Program-made: the position numbers and the translations under genes
In this document: positions 51,465 through 61,081 of the stretch, piece by piece
Layout of the letters: every line of letters begins with the position of its first letter
How positions within the stretch are numbered: position 1 is the first letter of the stretch
Notes under the pieces: generated by a model
Seen by the model: the letters and a program-made list of their open reading frames with translations, nothing else
Told to the model about the DNA's origin: nothing
Databases searched by the model: none
NCBI GenBank assembly: GCA_001801465.1
Contig: MGXT01000026.1
Coordinates: forward strand, 1 to 64,000
DNA: 64,000 nucleotides
Direction of reading: 5' to 3'
Source: Gammaproteobacteria bacterium RIFCSPHIGHO2_12_FULL_35_23
Lineage (GTDB): Bacteria > Pseudomonadota > Gammaproteobacteria > UBA12402

Positions 51465-52235
51465 CTAACAAGTTTTAAACGGATTATCTTGACTGCTTTT
51501 AATTTCATGAAGCGCTGAAAGAAGCAGTTTTTCATCCATCATTTCATAAAAAGATTCTAAAGAGTTAATGATAAAATATCTATCTTGAATTACATCATAA
51601 CGGTACTTTGTCAATAATACCTCATGTAAAGAAAAAACCTTTCGTTGTGGCCTTTCGTCCTCTAGTGCAAAAACTGTTTCTTGATGCGAAGATAAAATGC
51701 CACCACCATAAATTCTAATACCTTGGCTAGTTTTTACTAAGCCAAACTCTATGGTAAACCAAAATAAACGGCTTAAAATAGTTCTTAAGGAGTGCGTTAG
51801 ACTTGAAGCAAATTCTCCATACCATTGCACAAAATCAGCATAAGCTTGGCTTGTAAGCATGGGACAATGACCAAACAATTCATGAAAAATATCTGGTTGC
51901 TGCAAATAATCCAATTCCTCAGGAATACGAATAAACGTAGCAACTGGAAATTCTCGTCGTGCCAGCATTGCAAAGAACTCATCTACTAAAACCGTTCCAG
52001 TAACAGGCATCACCTTCCAGCTGGTAATGTTTAAACTTTCAGAAATCTCTTGCAGCGTAGGAATTTTTGTTTCTGACATGTTAAGTGCTTCAATCCCATA
52101 AAAAAATTCATCACACGCTCTATTCTTAATGGTATTTTTTTGGCGCTTAATAAGCGTTTCCCAGGTTTGATGTTCTTGTGGACTAAAGTTAATATATCCT
52201 TTTTTATCTGGCTGTTTTGCAATATATTTCGTCAT
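51465..52235 (-). CDS. phhA: Phenylalanine 4-monooxygenase
   Basis: A 256-residue bacterial-size phenylalanine hydroxylase that converts phenylalanine to tyrosine using tetrahydropterin, iron and oxygen. The iron-binding motif is DIFHELFGHCPML, and the Glu ligand is in RLFWFTIEFGLVKTSQGIR. The pterin-binding region is near IRIPEELDYLQQPD, and FEALEDERPQRKVF-type residues lie toward the C terminus. It is cotranscribed with phhB. In Legionella-type organisms the enzyme supports tyrosine supply and pigment formation. Confidence 0.95.
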   Translation of the reverse strand: MTKYIAKQPDKKGYINFSPQEHQTWETLIKRQKNTIKNRACDEFFYGIEALNMSETKIPTLQEISESLNITSWKVMPVTGTVLVDEFFAMLARREFPVATFIRIPEELDYLQQPDIFHELFGHCPMLTSQAYADFVQWYGEFASSLTHSLRTILSRLFWFTIEFGLVKTSQGIRIYGGGILSSHQETVFALEDERPQRKVFSLHEVLLTKYRYDVIQDRYFIINSLESFYEMMDEKLLLSALHEIKSSQDNPFKTC

Positions 52236-52300
52236 AAATATTCTCTTACTAAGTTTATGTTAAGTTGAAAAAGTAGATTGTAAAGAAAGAAACGAAATAT

Positions 52301-52315
52301 TGCCCTTAGAGGGCA
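52301..52315. other. Short perfect palindrome between phhA and pyrC
   Basis: TGCCCT-TAG-AGGGCA forms a 6-bp perfect inverted repeat in otherwise AT-rich DNA, 66 bp upstream of phhA and 137 bp downstream of pyrC. It could be an operator for phhA or a weak terminator for pyrC (no T-run on the minus side beyond ATATTT). Confidence 0.35.
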
Positions 52316-52451
52316 TAGTAAGAATAGTATAAAGAGAGCTTAACAAAGAACACTTTAGAATATATTGTTAAAAAATTGGGTTGTTTCATTCCTATATAAT
52401 TTCAAATGTACATTGAAAAGTCAAATATAATTATAATTTTCAATAAAATAA

Positions 52452-53672
52452 TCATTTTTGTAGATTATAAATACGATTGTTGAAAATTGTATAAACAGGC
52501 CAACCCTTTAATTTCCAATCAGCAAAAGGCGACCAACCACACTTTGTTTTAAGCTTAGACTGGTCAACTACCTTTTCCTGGTTTAAATCTACTAGCACCA
52601 AATCCTCATTGGCTTCAAGATTAAAAAGTTTTTGTATGTTATAACAAGTCAGTGCAACTATTTCATTTAAAGATAGCAGCCCTTGATTATACGCATTTAA
52701 CAATAAAGGTAAATTAGTTTCTATACCAGGCACCCCTGAGGGAGACTCACCATAAGGTTTAGATTTCTCAGCCAAGGTATGAGGAGCATGATCAGAACCT
52801 ATTGTGTCAATGACACCCTCATGAATTGCTTCAAACAAAGCTAAGCGGTGTTCTTTTGATCTTAAGGGTGGATTCATTTGGGCCTTGCCTTGAAGTTTAG
52901 TATAAGCATCCGTATCAAGAAATAAATGGTGCGGAGAAGTTTCAGCAAAAATTGGCAATCCTGCTTTTTTCGCCTTAGCAATTAATTCTAACTCACTAAT
53001 ACTACTTACGTGCAAGATATAAGCCCGAGTACCATATAATTTAACTAGTTCTATCACTTTTGCTACTGCTTTTGCTGCAACTTCTGGAGAACGAATTTCA
53101 GAATGAATATAATGCGATGCATGGCTTTTATATTTTAATCTACGTTGCTGAATCATTTCTTCATCTTCAGCATGAATAGCAACAACTAAATTTAATTTAG
53201 TTGCAATAGCAAAAGCAGCATGCAAACTACTCTCATCATCCATTAGTAAATCACCTGTACTAGAACCCATAAAAACCTTAATACCAATAATCTCTTTTTT
53301 AACTTTATAAATTTCATCAAAATGATTTTTGTCAGCACCTAAATAAAGTTGATAGCGTAAAGGAATATCAACTGCTTGTAATTGTCGATTGATTAATTCT
53401 TTTTTTTCAACTAAACGAGCTTGAGTAATGCAAGGAGGAAGATTATTAGGCATATCAAAGACCGTTGTGTAACCGCCTCGTAAGGTTGCAGCTGCAGCAG
53501 AACACCAATCCTCTTTATACTCTTGTCCTGGAACTCGAAAATGAACATGTGGATCTATTAAACCTGGGAAAGCTATTAAATTTGTAGCATCTAATTTAAC
53601 AGTGTCATTACTTTTAATAAGAAAGCTCTTTCTTTCGCCAGTTAAAGTTAATACATTGCTGATTTCAATCAT
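52452..53672 (-). CDS. pyrC: Dihydroorotase, class I
   Basis: A 406-residue metal-dependent amidohydrolase that closes carbamoyl-aspartate to dihydroorotate. Metal ligands appear in GLIDPHVHFRVPGQEYKEDW, in HAEDEEMIQQRR, in ILHVSSISELELI and in the Asp of TIGSDHAPHTLAEKSKPYG. GVPGIETNLPLLLNA is a class I signature. It overlaps pyrI by 4 bp, so pyrB-pyrI-pyrC form one operon. A relic of a second copy's C terminus lies at 21162-21265. Confidence 0.95.
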   Translation of the reverse strand: MIEISNVLTLTGERKSFLIKSNDTVKLDATNLIAFPGLIDPHVHFRVPGQEYKEDWCSAAAATLRGGYTTVFDMPNNLPPCITQARLVEKKELINRQLQAVDIPLRYQLYLGADKNHFDEIYKVKKEIIGIKVFMGSSTGDLLMDDESSLHAAFAIATKLNLVVAIHAEDEEMIQQRRLKYKSHASHYIHSEIRSPEVAAKAVAKVIELVKLYGTRAYILHVSSISELELIAKAKKAGLPIFAETSPHHLFLDTDAYTKLQGKAQMNPPLRSKEHRLALFEAIHEGVIDTIGSDHAPHTLAEKSKPYGESPSGVPGIETNLPLLLNAYNQGLLSLNEIVALTCYNIQKLFNLEANEDLVLVDLNQEKVVDQSKLKTKCGWSPFADWKLKGWPVYTIFNNRIYNLQK

Positions 53673-54133
53673 GCAACATATTCCTTTACTTCTTCTCTTA
53701 AAAAAGTTTTTTCACAATACTTGCATCTCAATTTAATAATCTCATTATGCTTATATAAATCAAAACAGGTTTTTAATGGTTCATTTTGAGTGACGCAACG
53801 TGGATTGGGACAGCGCATAATATCAATTACCGACTCTGGTAATAAAGCCTTATGCTTTTTTATCACCTTAAAATCTTTAATGGTATTAATTGTAGCATTG
53901 GGAGCAAAAATTGCTATCTCATGCATTTCTCTATCTGTCAAATACCGATTTTCCATCTTAATTAAATCTTTAAATCCTCTATTTCCTGATAAATTAAGTC
54001 CAATCGTTACTTGGTTTTTGTGATCTACCAATTTAAGCAACCTCAAAATAGTTATAGCCTGTCCAGCAGGAATATGATCAATTACTGTGCCATTATTAAT
54101 GGCGGTTACTGAAAGAGTTTTTTCCATAGACAC
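53669..54133 (-). CDS. pyrI: Aspartate carbamoyltransferase regulatory chain
   Basis: A 154-residue regulatory subunit that binds CTP/ATP and links the catalytic trimers. The N-terminal allosteric domain has NGTVIDHIPAGQAITILRLL and VTIGLNLSG. The C-terminal zinc domain carries four cysteines in CPNPRCVTQ and LRCKYCEKTF. It lies between pyrB (3 bp) and pyrC (overlap of 4 bp), as in enteric pyrBI, and predicts a feedback-regulated holoenzyme. The first Cys pair follows DIMR. Confidence 0.95.
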   Translation of the reverse strand: MSMEKTLSVTAINNGTVIDHIPAGQAITILRLLKLVDHKNQVTIGLNLSGNRGFKDLIKMENRYLTDREMHEIAIFAPNATINTIKDFKVIKKHKALLPESVIDIMRCPNPRCVTQNEPLKTCFDLYKHNEIIKLRCKYCEKTFLREEVKEYVA

Positions 54134-54136
54134 CCC

Positions 54137-55060
54137 TCAAAATAATTCTTTATTTAAAATTAAAGCCAGTAAAGCTTCTCTTACATAAAGACCATTTTCT
54201 GCTTGTTCAAAATAATAAGCATGCTTTGTTCTGTCAACCGCAACCTCAATTTCATCAACTCTCGGTAATGGATGCATTACTCTCATATTAGGCTTTACTT
54301 CTCTTAACATCTCTGCTGTTAATGAATATTTGCCTTGTATTTGTTTAAATTCCGCTTCATCAAATCGTTCTTTCTGAAGTCTAGTTATATACAAGATATC
54401 AACCTGATCAATAATTTCATTAATGTTACTATGGATAGAGTAATTCATTCCTTTTGAACTTAAATAGTCACAAATATACTCTGGCATTTTTAGTATATCG
54501 GGTGATACAAAGTAGTATTTTGTATTATAAGCTGCGCAAGCTTGCGAAAGAGAATGTACTGTTCTCCCATATTTTAAATCACCTACAAAGGCTATATGAA
54601 GATCATCCAACCTACCCTGACATTCATAAATAGTGTATAAATCCAAAAGCGTTTGCGATGGATGCTGATTAGAACCATCGCCAGCATTGATAATGGGTTT
54701 ATTAGAAACTTCAGCTGCCATTCGTGCAGCCCCTTCCTGAGGATGCCTTAATACAATAACATCCGCATAAGCTGTAATTACTTTAATGGAATCGTATAAA
54801 GATTCACCTTTTTTTGCAGAAGTAGAACCTGCATCTGAAAAACCACAAACCCCTCCCCCTAGTTTAAGCATAGCAGCTTCAAACGATAGCCTTGTTCTAG
54901 TAGAAGCTTCAAAGAAACAACTTGCAAGAATTTTACCCTGTAGAAGATTTTTTTTTGGTGACTGCTTAATTTTTTTAGCAGTATCTAAAATTAAACTTAT
55001 TTCTGATTGAGAAAGTTCTGAGATTGAAATCAAATCTCGATCATAAAAGTGATTGCTCAT
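54137..55060 (-). CDS. pyrB: Aspartate carbamoyltransferase catalytic chain
   Basis: A 307-residue catalytic subunit that joins carbamoyl phosphate and aspartate in the committed step of pyrimidine synthesis. The carbamoyl-phosphate site is [17 protein letters not shown] (S-T-R-T-R). Further sites are [36 protein letters not shown] with the His and Gln, the aspartate-binding [13 protein letters not shown] and the terminal [15 protein letters not shown]. It heads pyrBIC and is 10 bp downstream of the MscS-like gene, which may be part of the same transcript. Confidence 0.96.
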   Translation of the reverse strand: MSNHFYDRDLISISELSQSEISLILDTAKKIKQSPKKNLLQGKILASCFFEASTRTRLSFEAAMLKLGGGVCGFSDAGSTSAKKGESLYDSIKVITAYADVIVLRHPQEGAARMAAEVSNKPIINAGDGSNQHPSQTLLDLYTIYECQGRLDDLHIAFVGDLKYGRTVHSLSQACAAYNTKYYFVSPDILKMPEYICDYLSSKGMNYSIHSNINEIIDQVDILYITRLQKERFDEAEFKQIQGKYSLTAEMLREVKPNMRVMHPLPRVDEIEVAVDRTKHAYYFEQAENGLYVREALLALILNKELF

Positions 55061-55070
55061 CAGCTCTCCA

Positions 55071-55931
55071 TTAAGTTTGAGTTAAATTAATTTTTCCAGT
55101 CCTATGTCCTGAAAGTATTTCTTGCCAAAATTTTTGTTCTATAGCAATGTAATCTGGTGGATAGCAATAAAAACTTATTAATAATTTAATATCATTTTTT
55201 TTATCAAATACCGGCTCTATTAAAACTTGATTTTCTAAAGGCAAAATTTTGGCTAAAGTTTTGTTACGAGCTTCAATATATTCCCTTTGGTAATTCTCAT
55301 GATTATCATAAAATTTTTTAATAATATTATTAATCGTTTCTTTAACAAAACTAACTGTTTCCTCTAGATTACTTTCTAAACTGATGTGACATTTTACGGT
55401 ATATTCACATAAATTAGTGTTAGGAGATAAAGAAGTTATGGCATTAGTTAATACCAAACCATTAGGAATTTTAATTGTTTTACCAGTTGCTCGCTTAACA
55501 TTTAATGCACTTACTTCATAAATTTTAAAATATAAAAGTCCCACGGTATCAACATAACCAGAAAAAGCTTGGATTTGAATAAAATCGCCTTTATTAAATA
55601 AGCCACGCCAATTAATTATCAGCCAACCCACAAGATTCATTATTGTTTCTTTATTGGTCACCACTAACCCTGCAGCAACCAAGCCCAATACTGTAAAAAT
55701 GTGAGCAAAACCTTCGACCCAAATTTTGGCCAGCACTAAGATAAAAATAAAAACAGCAACATAAATTAATCGATACTTAAACTTAACTCTTTGTTTTTTA
55801 TAATCATATTTACTTGCAAAAAAAATGTAAATCAATAAAGAACAGATAGTTAAAACAATACCTGAGATAATAGTATTAGCTAAATTATTAATTAAATGAC
55901 TTACAAAAACTTTAGAAAGCAATTCTTTCAT
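55071..55931 (-). CDS. MscS-family mechanosensitive channel
   Basis: A 286-residue inner-membrane protein with three to four N-terminal hydrophobic segments ([56 protein letters not shown]). The MscS beta domain follows: [20 protein letters not shown] and [17 protein letters not shown], with [20 protein letters not shown]. The C-terminal alpha/beta part ends near the pyrB gene. It opens under membrane tension to release solutes. Its location directly before pyrB is unusual but has no known functional meaning. Confidence 0.85.
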   Translation of the reverse strand: MKELLSKVFVSHLINNLANTIISGIVLTICSLLIYIFFASKYDYKKQRVKFKYRLIYVAVFIFILVLAKIWVEGFAHIFTVLGLVAAGLVVTNKETIMNLVGWLIINWRGLFNKGDFIQIQAFSGYVDTVGLLYFKIYEVSALNVKRATGKTIKIPNGLVLTNAITSLSPNTNLCEYTVKCHISLESNLEETVSFVKETINNIIKKFYDNHENYQREYIEARNKTLAKILPLENQVLIEPVFDKKNDIKLLISFYCYPPDYIAIEQKFWQEILSGHRTGKINLTQT

Positions 55932-56065
55932 TATCTTAACCTATTATTGTTTACTTTTTATTCTTGCAAAACATTAGCGTATTTTACAAAACTATTAAAT
56001 AAGTTTCGATAATTAACAACAACTCTTTATTATTAATATTTTCTTTTTAGAGTAAATATTGGACA

Positions 56066-56632
56066 TCAAAAAAATTTAGCTAACAAGTCCTTGCCGGTTT
56101 TTGCCAAACTTGCTGAGGTAGCTAAGCATATTTCTTTTGACCACAGCCCCCTTTTAAAGCCATAAGCTAAATTCTTTACAGCAATTTCATATTTGAATGC
56201 ACTAATACCTATATCAATTAATTTTTTATCAGGATCCACCTCTATTTTAGTCAATTTCTTATGTTGATATGCAGTTATAAGAGGAATATAAAATTGTATA
56301 GTAGTCTCTTTTTCATTTATAATAACAATTTTAAGGCCCGATATTAATCGATTTAGAATTTTCTGTATAGCTATAATGTCTCTATTTTTTTCGGATCCAA
56401 CAAAAGCAATTGCCACAATATTAGTATGATATAATGCTTGATAGTGATAAATAATAAGCAATATTTTATTGATTAATATTCTTTGTAATTCTTTTTCTGA
56501 AAAATGGGGATATGTTTGATAGGTAAGCCTAGGAGTAGAATGGGGTTTGTTAATTAATTCTCTCATTTTTATATTAACTACCCCTGCTCGTATTACTGCT
56601 TCTCCTATATTAATTGCTATAGCAATAGTCAT
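56066..56632 (-). CDS. Hypothetical protein with a faint ROK/actin-like nucleotide-fold start
   Basis: A 188-residue protein beginning TIAIAINIGEAVIRAGVVNI, which resembles the phosphate-1 strand-turn of ROK/hexokinase/actin-fold proteins (normally I-G-I-D-I-G-G-T). The key Asp and Gly pair are changed. The segment NIVAIAFVGSEKNRDIIAI and VDPDKKLIDIGISAFKYEI could be later strands. Length is well short of a full ROK kinase (about 300). It stands alone between AT-rich spacers. It may be a degenerate or new small member; function unknown. Confidence 0.5.
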   Translation of the reverse strand: MTIAIAINIGEAVIRAGVVNIKMRELINKPHSTPRLTYQTYPHFSEKELQRILINKILLIIYHYQALYHTNIVAIAFVGSEKNRDIIAIQKILNRLISGLKIVIINEKETTIQFYIPLITAYQHKKLTKIEVDPDKKLIDIGISAFKYEIAVKNLAYGFKRGLWSKEICLATSASLAKTGKDLLAKFF

Positions 56633-56834
56633 ATTAATCCCCTTTATTGTTATTCAAAAAAATCAAATTTGCTCTAATTACTTTAATCACTTAATTTATC
56701 GCTTAAATATTAAACAATAGCAAGTTAAAAATAATATTCCTTCGTTTTTAATTTAAAAATCATTTACTGTAGTATTAAATTATAGCTAAATGAGTTTTAA
56801 CTAACATTAAGTGATTACCGCTTATTTACAAACT

Positions 56835-58016
56835 ATGAAAACAACACAATCTAATTTTCTTTTTATATTATTTTTATGTTTATTAGTAAGCATTGGCTCA
56901 TTAGCTTTAGTCATTTATTTACCTTCCATGCCTGCCATTACCAAGGATTTTCATACTACTGCTTCAGCAACTGAATCTACTTTCACTTTATATATGTTTT
57001 GCTTCGGTATCTCTCAGCTAGTTTATGGTCCGCTATCTGACCTCTTTGGTCGAAAAAAAATAATTATATTTGCCATGATAATATATATTTTAAGCAGCAT
57101 AACTAGTGCATTATCTATTTCTATCAACATGTTGCTAATAGCTCGCTGTTTTGAAGGTATAGGGGCAGGAGGAATTAATGCACTAGCAAGAGCCGTAGCA
57201 AATGATCTATTTACGGGAAAATTTTTAACCAAGGCACTTTCGTATACTTCTATCGCTGCTTCTTTATCAGTAATGCTATCGCCAACTTTTGGAGGATTTA
57301 TCCAAGAGTATTCACATTGGCAAACTAATTTTTGGATATTATCGATTTATACTATGCTATTACTAATAGCAACTATTTTTTATTTTCCTAACACTGTTGC
57401 TTTAACACAAAAAAGCACTTCTTATTTATATTATTTCTATAGCCAATATAAAAAAGTATTAACTAATAGAAATTTTCTCTGTTTTGCACTAGGTGCAAGT
57501 ATCGCTTTTTCTGTTTCTTCTGCTTATTACACCGCCTCTCCTTTCATTTTTCAGCATCGTCTTTATTTAACGCCAAGTGAATATGGTATGTTATTTTTAT
57601 TTACTTCTGGTTGTTATATTTTAGGTAGTTTTTTTACAAGCTATTTTTCCATGAATGAGTACAAACGGTTTTGGTTAGGAGTCTTTATATTAAATATCGC
57701 TATTCTAATCATGCTAAGTTTTAGTTTTTTGGATATTTTTAATATCTATGCAATAGTTATGCCTATGATGCTAGCAATGTTTTCCATAAGCTTAATTTTT
57801 ATTACTGGCATGACTGAAGCCGTTAAACATTTCAAGTCCATAGCTGGAACCGCTGCCGCAATGCTTGGCTGCTTACAAATTTGCGCAGCTTCCACGACAA
57901 GTGGCATTATGGCACATTTACCACAAGAAACTGTATTGCCACTCAGTCTATTATTGCTTTGCCTTTCACTTGTAGTAGCCGGCATTGCAACTTTTATTAA
58001 ACGACATAAAGAATAA
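56835..58016 (+). CDS. Bcr/CflA-type MFS drug-resistance transporter
   Basis: A 393-residue inner-membrane protein with twelve hydrophobic segments. The start resembles Bcr: LALVIYLPSMPAITKDFHTT, then TLYMFCFGISQLVYGPLSDL with FGRKKIIIFAMI (motif A), and RCFEGIGAGGINALARAVAN (the motif with the conserved Arg in TM4). Members export bicyclomycin, chloramphenicol and related compounds. The ATG at 56835 seems the better start; the longer frame (56811) uses GTG and lacks a ribosome site. It converges with the small secreted-protein genes across a strong hairpin. Confidence 0.88.
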   Translation: MKTTQSNFLFILFLCLLVSIGSLALVIYLPSMPAITKDFHTTASATESTFTLYMFCFGISQLVYGPLSDLFGRKKIIIFAMIIYILSSITSALSISINMLLIARCFEGIGAGGINALARAVANDLFTGKFLTKALSYTSIAASLSVMLSPTFGGFIQEYSHWQTNFWILSIYTMLLLIATIFYFPNTVALTQKSTSYLYYFYSQYKKVLTNRNFLCFALGASIAFSVSSAYYTASPFIFQHRLYLTPSEYGMLFLFTSGCYILGSFFTSYFSMNEYKRFWLGVFILNIAILIMLSFSFLDIFNIYAIVMPMMLAMFSISLIFITGMTEAVKHFKSIAGTAAAMLGCLQICAASTTSGIMAHLPQETVLPLSLLLLCLSLVVAGIATFIKRHKE

Positions 58017-58088
58017 TTTTAAAAGCATTTAACTATCTTTAATGGATATTTATATAAAGAATTTAATTAACAAGAAAAAGAAGCTGAT

Positions 58089-58122
58089 ATCTCTTGGTTT
58101 TATAAATATAAAACCAAGAGAT
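58089..58122. terminator. Bidirectional intrinsic terminator
   Basis: ATCTCTTGGTTTTATA at 58089-58104 pairs perfectly with TATAAAACCAAGAGAT at 58107-58122, a 16-bp stem. It lies between the convergent Bcr/CflA gene (stop at 58016) and the gene ending at 58143, and can serve both directions. Confidence 0.85.
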
Positions 58123-58142
58123 TAACTAGATAGTAGTTTCTA

Positions 58143-58553
58143 TTAATTACTTCTCATGGTCAATACTGGAGTGTTATAAATTCCAGGATATGTATAGTAA
58201 CAAATAGTCTGATTAGTATCGGTTATTTCTCCATAAACATTACCTGTATCAGGTAAATTTAAAACCATAGGAACAGCTCCTTGTATAAGATTATTAGTAT
58301 CTACATTAGCAGGTCTTTGTGCAATATTATCTTGATAATTTACATTGGTAAATTCAATACCTTGGGGATTTTTGCCAGTGATATACCCACCACTTGTAGG
58401 AAATACTTGGTTAGCTGGTTTAAATGTTAAAGCACTTGGGGAAGGACAATTTTGATTAAAATCATGTGAAGTATAAAAAAATACAGGGGCTGCAAATGTA
58501 ACTGTTGCAGTAAAAGCAAGGGCGCTAATAAGGGTTAAAGTAGTTTTTTTCAT
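58143..58553 (-). CDS. Small secreted protein of unknown function
   Basis: A 136-residue protein with a clear signal peptide (MKKTTLTLISALAFTATVTFA, cleavage at A-A-P near residue 22). The mature part has two Cys (QNCPSPS, TICYYTY), no membrane segment, and repeated Gly/Asn/Thr loops. I do not recognise the family. It is 30 bp downstream of the Cys-rich lipoprotein gene on the same strand, so the two are probably cotranscribed. A good ribosome site (AGGAGAAA) lies upstream. Confidence 0.7.
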   Translation of the reverse strand: MKKTTLTLISALAFTATVTFAAPVFFYTSHDFNQNCPSPSALTFKPANQVFPTSGGYITGKNPQGIEFTNVNYQDNIAQRPANVDTNNLIQGAVPMVLNLPDTGNVYGEITDTNQTICYYTYPGIYNTPVLTMRSN

Positions 58554-58583
58554 AAATTTTCTCCTATGGTAAAAAGTTAATAA

Positions 58584-59069
58584 TTAATGAGCCGCAGCTT
58601 GTGCTGGTGGAGGATTACAGAATGCAACACATTGCGTATGAGAAATTACTTGCCCACCACAAGTTGCAAAGCAATCACGATAATTGCTATCACAATTGCC
58701 GCCAGAATTATTATTGGCAGTATAATTGCAACTAGAAGTATCTAAAAAGTCGTCCGGTGATTTCTTTATTTTTCTTCCTTCAGATTGACGTTTATCTTTA
58801 TATGCTTCATAAGCAAGTTGAGCATTAGTTTCAGCTGTTTGTTGGCATTGTGCATTTTGCATATTATTTTGCATATTTTGCATAGAGGTAGATTGCTGAC
58901 ACATCATTTTCATTTGATTACATTGCATTAAACACATTCTACCTGAGCTACTTTGAGGTGGAATATATGAATAGGTGGTTTGGTATTGGGGGGGCATTGG
59001 ACCACACCCAGTTAATCCCAATGAAATACATAATCCTAAAACTGATAAAGACAGACAGCGCTTTAACAT
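58584..59069 (-). CDS. Cys- and Met-rich lipoprotein
   Basis: A 161-residue protein with a lipoprotein signal (LGLCISLGLTGC; lipobox L-T-G-C, Cys at about 22). The mature part is rich in Cys, Met, Gln and Asn: RMCLMQCNQMKMMCQQS, MQNMQNNMQNAQCQQTAETN, then SCNYTANNNSGGNCDSNYRD and CFATCGGQ. The mixture of C-x(3)-C spacings suggests disulfides or metal binding at the outer membrane. I recognise no named family. It precedes the small secreted-protein gene. Confidence 0.7.
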   Translation of the reverse strand: MLKRCLSLSVLGLCISLGLTGCGPMPPQYQTTYSYIPPQSSSGRMCLMQCNQMKMMCQQSTSMQNMQNNMQNAQCQQTAETNAQLAYEAYKDKRQSEGRKIKKSPDDFLDTSSCNYTANNNSGGNCDSNYRDCFATCGGQVISHTQCVAFCNPPPAQAAAH

Positions 59070-59172
59070 AAATTAACCTCGTTGCTATTATTATTGCGCG
59101 CAATTATTACACATAAAGCTTAAGGCTTGCTTAAGAAAATTGATAATATGTCTTGTTTAAACCAATATTTAA

Positions 59173-60801
59173 TCACTTTCCTGGAAAAATTATCGGATAA
59201 TGGGTTTCTGCCTTTGCTTCAGAAAATAGGTGAATTTCATTAAAAAGACTAAGCTGAGATTCTGTTAAAGTACTTTTAATAGCAGTTAGCATAATTAGAA
59301 TTTTTTCAATTAAAATTAATTGCAATGGTAAGGCGCTTAAATTACTTAATAATGCAAAAAGTTTATTTAACCCATTAGCAGTAGAAAACAATCTATTAAG
59401 AATATCCACTGCAACTACGTCACTATAACCCTCCCATACATTAAATTGTATATTCATTAAAGCAAGTCTTTCATTGAGTATACGGTTGAGTCTGCCAAAA
59501 AATATTGGTCCTTGTGAAAACATAACAGCTTGAGCTTTAGAAATAGTACTTTCTGCTACGACAGCCCCACCTCCGCTTCCTCCAGCAGCGGCAGCTGCTC
59601 CACCGCCACCAGCAGCTGTTGCAATCAGATTATCGCTAATATCATCAACTGTTTCTCCCATTAGACCAGCAGTCTCAGCTTCAATTTCAGTTTCAAAAGA
59701 AAATAAAGCTTTTCTTAATATTGGTTTTAATGTAATAGTTATTTCTTTTCTAGCTATACAAGATGGTTCTTCAATTGACACGGTTTTAGTTGCGACATTA
59801 ATGGTAAGAGTACTACCATAAGGAATAATAAAAACGGGTACTGTATGGCCAAAGTCCATATGGGATATAACTATTAGATCTTCACAACCAAATTCTTTTA
59901 GAATAGCTAAAATAACACTGTCATATTTTTCAAAATCCTCATAAGAGATTTGACCACCCGGTCGACCAAACAACAAAGCGTTTATTTTTAAAAATAAACC
60001 TCTTCTGCCTAGTTCCCGTAAAACATCTTGAACTTGGGTGGGTGTCCATCCTTGCTCTGAAGTTTCAATAAATAAAATACTATCTTCCCAAACTGCTTCA
60101 CTAGGCCAAACATCTGTATCTTTTAAGTCATTCAATAACTCTAAACATCCCCCCATTAAATGGCCAGACACACTTCCCTCACCTTGTAAAAATTTCCATC
60201 CAGCTTCTGCATGACTTTGGCGTTGTCTATGTTTAAACAGACTGGCTTTATCACCCCAGTGCAAAAATTCTTCTGTCCAACGACCAGAGCTAGGTTCAAG
60301 CTTACCAACTGGCAGAATAGAAAATAAATGTCGACCTATAGAATCAATGGTATAGTCAGGAAACTCTATTTGTTCTGCAAAACCACACATAACACTAGGG
60401 CCATAAAAGCAAGATAGCCCTGCCTTTAAACAAATAAATAACAAAACTGTAGAATCAGAAAAACCCATAACAATTTTTGGGTTTTTTTGAATAATTTCAT
60501 AATTAATATAAGGCAAAATTCGTATTGCTTCATCCCCTCCAATTGATGTAAAGATTGCTTTAATTGAAGTATTTTCGAAAGCTGCCATTAGGTCTTCTGC
60601 TCTCTTTTCTGGATGAGAAGATAAGAAATCAGCGGGTGCATGTGTATGCTTTAATTCCACAACTACAAGCCCAAAAATATCTCTTAAGCGCTGTATACCT
60701 AAATGATAAACGTGTGGATATAAATTTGAATATCCACTAGAAGCTGAGATAATTGCTATTTTATCACCTGGTAATAATGCTGGAGGTTTAATTAATGGCA
60801 T
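59173..60801 (-). CDS. S66 LD-carboxypeptidase-like protein with long C-terminal extension
   Basis: A 542-residue protein. Residues ~1-350 are an S66 peptidase: IAIISASSGYSNLYPHVYHL at the start, GFSDSTVLLFICLKAGL with the catalytic Ser, LFIETSEQGW with the Glu and ISHMDFGHTVPVFIIPYG with the His. The Trp-containing insertion SGRWTEEFLHWGDKASLF resembles MccF-type proteins. Residues ~385-410 are a Gly/Ala run, followed by about 130 residues (MFSQGPIFFGRLNRILNERL) with no family I know. The extension is not found in ordinary S66 enzymes, which end near 300-345. No cluster genes are adjacent. Confidence 0.82.
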   Translation of the reverse strand: MPLIKPPALLPGDKIAIISASSGYSNLYPHVYHLGIQRLRDIFGLVVVELKHTHAPADFLSSHPEKRAEDLMAAFENTSIKAIFTSIGGDEAIRILPYINYEIIQKNPKIVMGFSDSTVLLFICLKAGLSCFYGPSVMCGFAEQIEFPDYTIDSIGRHLFSILPVGKLEPSSGRWTEEFLHWGDKASLFKHRQRQSHAEAGWKFLQGEGSVSGHLMGGCLELLNDLKDTDVWPSEAVWEDSILFIETSEQGWTPTQVQDVLRELGRRGLFLKINALLFGRPGGQISYEDFEKYDSVILAILKEFGCEDLIVISHMDFGHTVPVFIIPYGSTLTINVATKTVSIEEPSCIARKEITITLKPILRKALFSFETEIEAETAGLMGETVDDISDNLIATAAGGGGAAAAAGGSGGGAVVAESTISKAQAVMFSQGPIFFGRLNRILNERLALMNIQFNVWEGYSDVVAVDILNRLFSTANGLNKLFALLSNLSALPLQLILIEKILIMLTAIKSTLTESQLSLFNEIHLFSEAKAETHYPIIFPGK

Positions 60802-61081
60802 TGTAGTCCTCTATTATTTATAATAAATTTATAGCAGCACTATTTATATTTTATGATGATCTATATTTAAATGCTCTGAATTATAATCAGGGCTCTTACA
60901 ATACAGCGCTTTAAAAAACCTAATCAAGACCTTAAAAACTTACATTAATAATTAACTTGCTTTAGTAGCTCCAGCTGCATAAAAATATTGCAATTTTCAT
61001 CAAAATGATTCAAGCTTATCACTAGAAAATATACATATAATCACCTATTTAAAATTTTTATGATTATAATAAGACTCTTGT

